Shown here: positions 59,782 through 64,000 of the stretch, one piece after another | Position numbering within the stretch: position 1 is the first letter of the stretch | Layout: every line of letters starts with the position of its first letter | Assembly: GCA_016201045.1 (NCBI GenBank) | Contig: JACQDM010000007.1 | Location: forward strand, 62,001 to 126,000 | Direction of reading: 5' to 3' | DNA: 64,000 nt | DNA from: Afipia sp. | GTDB taxonomy: Bacteria; Pseudomonadota; Alphaproteobacteria; Rhizobiales; Xanthobacteraceae | The notes under the pieces: generated by a model | The model's input: the letters and a program-made list of their open reading frames with translations, nothing else | Databases searched by the model: none | Told to the model about the DNA's origin: nothing | Made by a program: the position numbers and the translations under genes

Positions 59782-61095
59782 TCAGTGTTGACCCCGAACC
59801 GAATTCAATGTCTTGGAATTTGCAGGCGCAGTTGGCGATCGAAGAGTGAAATGAATTATTTCCAGCAATCGGCGGCCGTGCCATATGAAGAGCACCGAAG
59901 CAAGCGCCAGATAGACCCAGGCTAAGCCCGACAGAGTGGCTATCGTGCGTATTTCGTCGTTCCTGAAGTAGTAGGCCAAGCTAACCTGAATCAAAAACAG
60001 CAGCGCAAGTGCGGTCGCCGACAGAAGACCGAAACGCAGCCGCATGAGCAATGCGACGGCGAACAGGGATTGAGAGGCAGTAAGAAAAAACTCCTCGATT
60101 TGTCGCGCGTCCAACGGCAGTGCTGTCATACCGCCGGCGCCGACGGTCATCGCCAGCGGTAGCATGCCGACCAGAAGCGTCCACTGATTGATCTTGTCGC
60201 TGATCATGATGATAAGTCCGCCCGCGGCGCGCGCCCTTAGAACAAACAGAACGGCGATAGATACGGCGGGTGCTTCACTGGCGAGCGGCGCCAACCACTG
60301 GATCAGAAGGAATTCGTTGATGCCGAGGGCGCGGCCCGCTTCGATCATAGCTTCCGCGAAAGGCGCGGCGCTCCAGAGAATAATTCCACAGGCGGCGAGC
60401 CCGAGGCCTGCCATAACAATCCACTGCGTCCGAAGCGGCAAATCATTGAGCGCCGCGGCAGGTCCAGGCTCGTCCTCTTCATCCGGATTCTCGCTTTTGC
60501 GAACGTTGCGGACGCGCCAGACATATCCTCCATAGATTGCCACCAGCATCGTGAAATCGAAAAGGGTAATGTTTTCTTTAAATAAAATGACGAACGCGTA
60601 AAGGCTGGCGAGCAAAAGGAACGAGACTTCGATTGCGTTGTGGTTTGTCAGTTCGATGGCGCGATGCCGATCCTTGATCCAGTGCAGCAGCGCTAAAAGC
60701 GGCCATGCGACACCGACAAGCAGCCGATTCGCGCCGGTCATGTTGGCCGCAGCATAATGGACGTAAGGCGACTCCGGACCGGCCTGGCCGGCCTGGAAAG
60801 CGTAGTACATATCCACCGCATATTCCGGAAGGACCGTTATCAAGGCGACGGCCGCGAGGATCAGGCCCTGTGCGATGTGCCGCTCGGCGGCTTCCGCACC
60901 CCATGACAAAAGAAATCCGGCCGCAAGGATCGCAACGCCGAAGATTGCAGTGTCAACGACCGGTCCGATACGCCATCCCGCTGTTCGCAGAGCCAAGGCC
61001 GGTAGAGCGGCACACATTGCGATCCCAATGAGGATCAAAAAGCGCTTCATTGGCGTCCCGATAGGATTAGTGCCGAGACTGCTGTCAGAATTCAT
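59782..61095 (-). CDS. Na+/Ca2+ exchanger-type cation antiporter
   Basis: A 437-aa membrane protein with about 11 helices and the two alpha-repeats of the exchanger superfamily: GLILAAVALITVLPEYAVDM and QWLAPLASEAPAVSIAVLF. It exchanges calcium or another divalent ion for sodium or protons. I chose the ATG at 61095 (MNSDSSLG), preceded by GGGAACGGG; the track start 16 codons earlier lies in mgtC. It overlaps the end of the mgtC-like gene by 11 bp. Confidence 0.85.
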   Translation of the reverse strand: MNSDSSLGTNPIGTPMKRFLILIGIAMCAALPALALRTAGWRIGPVVDTAIFGVAILAAGFLLSWGAEAAERHIAQGLILAAVALITVLPEYAVDMYYAFQAGQAGPESPYVHYAAANMTGANRLLVGVAWPLLALLHWIKDRHRAIELTNHNAIEVSFLLLASLYAFVILFKENITLFDFTMLVAIYGGYVWRVRNVRKSENPDEEDEPGPAAALNDLPLRTQWIVMAGLGLAACGIILWSAAPFAEAMIEAGRALGINEFLLIQWLAPLASEAPAVSIAVLFVLRARAAGGLIIMISDKINQWTLLVGMLPLAMTVGAGGMTALPLDARQIEEFFLTASQSLFAVALLMRLRFGLLSATALALLFLIQVSLAYYFRNDEIRTIATLSGLAWVYLALASVLFIWHGRRLLEIIHFTLRSPTAPANSKTLNSVRGQH

Positions 61096-61681
61096 GCCCG
61101 TTCCCTTCCCGCTTAGCTTCCTTAGCCCGCCAGCGCCGCGCATCGAGCCGACCGATCAAAGGCAGGTATTGCAGTTCCAGGATCAGAATGACCAAGACGG
61201 TCACCAGTCCTGCAATGAGAAGTTCGCCAATCCCCGCGAGCATGCCAACCGCCGACGTTGCCCAAATGGCCGCTGCCGTGGTCAAGCCGCGGACGTTGCC
61301 ACCGTCCTTGAGGATCATCCCTCCGCCGAGAAAACCCACACCGGTGACGACGCCCGCCATTATCTTCTCCGCGGTCGCCGGAAAGTTCTCGACACCGACG
61401 GCCGTGAACGCGGCCGCTCCCAGGCTGACGAGCATGAAGGTACGGTCGCCGGCCTCAGAACCGCGAAACTCGCGTTCCCATCCGATAGGGAAAGCCAGCG
61501 CGACGGCAACGCCGATCCGGATAAGCAACGCGAGATCGAACCTGGTAGTAGCACCGGCGTCACCTGCCGCTGCGAGTGCGCTGCCTGTTGTCAGTCCGAA
61601 CGCGAGAGCGATGATCGCGGGTCGGGCCACTGCATGACGCGCGCCCTCTGTGATGGACAGTCGGCTCAATGCTTGAAACAT
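61085..61681 (-). CDS. mgtC: MgtC/SapB family protein
   Basis: A 198-aa inner-membrane protein. It has PIGWEREFRGSEAGDRTFMLVSLGAAAFT and GVVTGVGFLGGGMILKDGGNVRGLTTAAAIW, the MgtC core. MgtC-type proteins support growth at low Mg2+ and control of ATP synthase. This copy lacks the large C-terminal domain of the Salmonella protein. It is coupled to the exchanger gene downstream. Confidence 0.9.
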   Translation of the reverse strand: MFQALSRLSITEGARHAVARPAIIALAFGLTTGSALAAAGDAGATTRFDLALLIRIGVAVALAFPIGWEREFRGSEAGDRTFMLVSLGAAAFTAVGVENFPATAEKIMAGVVTGVGFLGGGMILKDGGNVRGLTTAAAIWATSAVGMLAGIGELLIAGLVTVLVILILELQYLPLIGRLDARRWRAKEAKREGNGHEF

Positions 61682-61732
61682 CGCGTCACTCTCAGGTTTG
61701 GGGCAAGCAGGAAAGCATTCAATTCTTCTTCC

Positions 61733-63919
61733 TCAAAACTTGAACGGCTCGGTCGTGGGCAAGCGGAGCAAGCGCAAGGCGTTCATCGTCACCAGAACCG
61801 TCGCACCGGTATCAGCGAGGATGGCCGGCCATAACCCCGTCAATCCGACGACGGTGGTGACAAGAAAGACGGCCTTGAGCCCAAGTGCGACCGCGATGTT
61901 CTGCCGGATGTTGATCATCGTCCGCTTCGACAGTTCGACCATTGCAGCAACGTCGGCGACCCGCCCATGCAGCACGGCGGCGTCGGCCGTTTCGAGCGCG
62001 ACGTCCGTCCCTCCGCCCATGGCGATGCCGACATCGGCTGCCGCTAAGGCTGGCGCGTCGTTGATGCCGTCGCCAATCTTGGCGACTGACCAGCCAGCTT
62101 GCTGATACTTGGTGACTATTTCCTGCTTGTCTTCCGGCAGCAGCTCCGATTGGACCTCCATCTGGAGTTGCTGACCGAGGGCATTCGCGGTTCGATGATG
62201 GTCGCCCGTCAACATTACTGTTTTGATTCCCATGTCGTTCAGTGCTTTGACGCCTGCTTTCGCGTCGGGACGAAGTTCGTCACGCATCGCGATTGCACCG
62301 GCCAGTTCGTGCGCAATGACGACCATCGAAACGGTTTTTCCCTCATGATTGAGCGCCGATATTTGTGCTGCCTGTTCCGAACTGATCGTCACGCGCTCAC
62401 CTGCGGCCTTGGGAGAACCGACGAAGACTTCCTGCCCCTCCACCATGGCGCGAACGCCCACTCCGCCCATCGCATTGGCGTCGGACGTCGGCGGTAACAA
62501 AATTTTCCGCTCTGCGGCTTTAGCAACGATGGCAATAGCAAGCGGATGGCTCGATCCGGTTTCGAGTGCTGCAGCAAAGCGCAAAACGTCTGCATCACTT
62601 CGGCCAAAGCCAATGATGTCTGTGACCTGCGGCTTGCCAGCCGTCAGCGTGCCGGTTTTGTCGAAGCATGCTAACGTGACTTTGCCAATTTGTTCGAGAA
62701 CGGCACCACCCTTCAGCAACAATCCTCGACGGGCTCCGGCTGACAGGCTGGCGGCAATCGCGGCGGGCGTTGAAATGACCAGAGCGCACGGGCACCCGAT
62801 AAGAAGAACGGCCAGTCCTTTATAAATCCAGCCATTCCAGGTTCCTCCAAATAGCAGCGGCGGAACGATGGCAACCAAAGCTGCGACGATAACGACTCCG
62901 GGCGTGTAATATCGGGAAAAGCGATCGATGAAGCGTTCGGTGGGAGCCTTAGATTCCTGCGCTTCTTCCACCAGTCGAACCACGCGGGCAATCGTGTTAT
63001 CCGCCGCCGCAGCCGTTACGCGAACCCGCAGCAGCCCGTCGCCGTTGACGGTACCGGCAAACAGATTCTCATCTCGCCCTTTCCGAACCGGCGTGCTTTC
63101 ACCGGTCACGGGCGCCTCGTCGATTGAACTCTCTCCGGAAATGATGGTGCCATCCGCCGGGATGCGGTCGCCGGGTCGAACCTGGATCGTGGCTCCAACT
63201 GAAAGCGTGTCTGCTTGGACTTCGCGAACTTGACCGTTTTCTTCGAGGCGAGCCGTTTTCGGAACGAGTTTGGTCAGATCTTGAATGCTTGCCCGGGCTC
63301 GACTTGCGGCAACGCCCTCCAGGAGTTCGCCGATCAGAAACAGGAATACGACGGTTGCCGCCTCTTCCGTCGCTCCGATAATCACTGCGCCGACCGCAGC
63401 GATACTCATCAGCATCTCGATCGAGGTCGGCGTGCCGGCGCGCGCTGCGGCTACGGCTCGACGTCCGATGGGAATAAGGCCTACCAGCAACGCAAGCAGA
63501 AACGCCCAGTGCTCGGTCGCCGGAGCGACCTTTCCGATAATAAAGGCCGTCGCCAGCGCCAATCCCGACGCGATGGTGAGCATCCCTTTCCGTGTTCGCC
63601 ACCAATGTTGGTCGCCTTCAGCGGGTTTAATGTTTTTCAGTTGGGGTTCCGCTGACGGTCCGCCATTTGTTGCTCGGTAGGATGCATTCTCGAAAAGTTC
63701 GCTGCTTGTAACCCTGTATCCGAGTTTCGCTATCTGATTTCGGATGAGGTCTTCATTGTCGTCGGTGACGACTGTCACCGTTCCCGCCGACACCGATACG
63801 ATCACATCGCTGACGCCCGGCATGCGTTGCAGGGCATTTTCAATCTTTAATGCGCAAGAGGTGCAATCCATGCCCTCCACGCGTAGACGAACTTTGGCGA
63901 GCATAGCGGTTTCAGTCAT
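61733..63919 (-). CDS. zntA: Heavy-metal P1B-type ATPase (Zn/Cd/Co class)
   Basis: A 728-aa metal exporter. An N-terminal heavy-metal domain with GMDCTSCALKIEN is followed by eight membrane helices, the transport motif IGCPCALVIS, the phosphorylation site FDKTGTLTAGKPQV, and GDGINDAPALAAADVGIAMGGG. The CPC plus the lack of a copper-type MxxSS pattern favours Zn2+/Cd2+ export. I prefer the ATG at 63919 (MTETAMLAKVR), with GGGAG upstream; the track start is possible. It is the right-most gene of the metal cluster and might share its control. Confidence 0.88.
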   Translation of the reverse strand: MTETAMLAKVRLRVEGMDCTSCALKIENALQRMPGVSDVIVSVSAGTVTVVTDDNEDLIRNQIAKLGYRVTSSELFENASYRATNGGPSAEPQLKNIKPAEGDQHWWRTRKGMLTIASGLALATAFIIGKVAPATEHWAFLLALLVGLIPIGRRAVAAARAGTPTSIEMLMSIAAVGAVIIGATEEAATVVFLFLIGELLEGVAASRARASIQDLTKLVPKTARLEENGQVREVQADTLSVGATIQVRPGDRIPADGTIISGESSIDEAPVTGESTPVRKGRDENLFAGTVNGDGLLRVRVTAAAADNTIARVVRLVEEAQESKAPTERFIDRFSRYYTPGVVIVAALVAIVPPLLFGGTWNGWIYKGLAVLLIGCPCALVISTPAAIAASLSAGARRGLLLKGGAVLEQIGKVTLACFDKTGTLTAGKPQVTDIIGFGRSDADVLRFAAALETGSSHPLAIAIVAKAAERKILLPPTSDANAMGGVGVRAMVEGQEVFVGSPKAAGERVTISSEQAAQISALNHEGKTVSMVVIAHELAGAIAMRDELRPDAKAGVKALNDMGIKTVMLTGDHHRTANALGQQLQMEVQSELLPEDKQEIVTKYQQAGWSVAKIGDGINDAPALAAADVGIAMGGGTDVALETADAAVLHGRVADVAAMVELSKRTMINIRQNIAVALGLKAVFLVTTVVGLTGLWPAILADTGATVLVTMNALRLLRLPTTEPFKF

Positions 63920-64000
63920 AGTTGCGGCTCCCGTGCGCGAGGTCGGATCCCTAGCCATCACCTGTTCTACTTCTTGAATTTTGCCTGTCCGGATTTTCCT

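Overview
The window looks like chromosomal DNA of an alphaproteobacterium in the Bradyrhizobium / Afipia / Rhodopseudomonas group (Nitrobacteraceae). The support is high GC with dense codons, a rhizobial-type glutamine synthetase II divergent from a small GstI-like gene, TRAP and leucine-catabolism genes of the usual alphaproteobacterial kind, a mitochondrial-type NDUFS4-like complex I subunit, and several small lineage proteins (DUF6481, MXKDX repeat, a 26-aa membrane protein). The genus cannot be fixed from the sequence alone.

Layout, core part (1-42 kb): a truncated metC-like gene; a lipid A / glycan modification cluster with overlapping ends (ArnT-type GT39, PAP2 phosphatase, then GT2 and LAB_N protein); the alpha-2-macroglobulin / PBP1C pair; tRNA-Arg(TCT); an outer-membrane beta-barrel; a large exported unknown protein; glnII with a visible sigma-54 promoter, divergent from a gstI-like gene, then glutaminase and a gamma-glutamylcyclotransferase-like gene; an APC permease; a TRAP transporter convergent with a methylcrotonyl-CoA carboxylase / HMG-CoA lyase operon; an NDUFS4-like protein, an OpgC-like membrane protein, tRNA-Pro(TGG), a caspase-like protein, a DUF192 gene broken by a premature stop, a double cold-shock-domain protein, a sirtuin, DUF805, glyoxalase and SGNH-hydrolase genes.

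Layout, accessory part (about 42.4-57.7 kb): this stretch is locally AT-rich and reads like an integrated plasmid or a mobilisable element. It opens with five tiny unknown genes. Next is a three-gene anti-phage CBASS operon of the type II-short kind (CD-NTase, stand-alone E2-like protein, patatin phospholipase). A plasmid-type replicon follows: a HTH/coiled-coil protein carrying long palindromes, a RepA-type initiator, and four 21-22 bp-phased iteron-like repeats. After that come a RelE-type toxin-antitoxin pair, an AlpA-like regulator, two different VirD4/HerA-type ATPases flanking a small protein, a replication-relaxation family protein, a tiny CCHC zinc-knuckle protein with a full-length Shine-Dalgarno sequence, a degenerate primase and an ArdC-type antirestriction protein. 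No integrase, recognised relaxase or mating-pair genes are visible in the window.

Layout, right part (57.8-64 kb): six minus-strand genes for metal and ion handling (CDF exporter, unknown membrane-anchored protein, encapsulated-ferritin-like protein, Na+/Ca2+-type exchanger, MgtC, P1B ATPase). The most interesting items are the CBASS operon, the replicon with its double-ATPase transfer module, the bacterial zinc-knuckle protein, and an EncFtn-like ferritin without a visible encapsulin or cargo tag.
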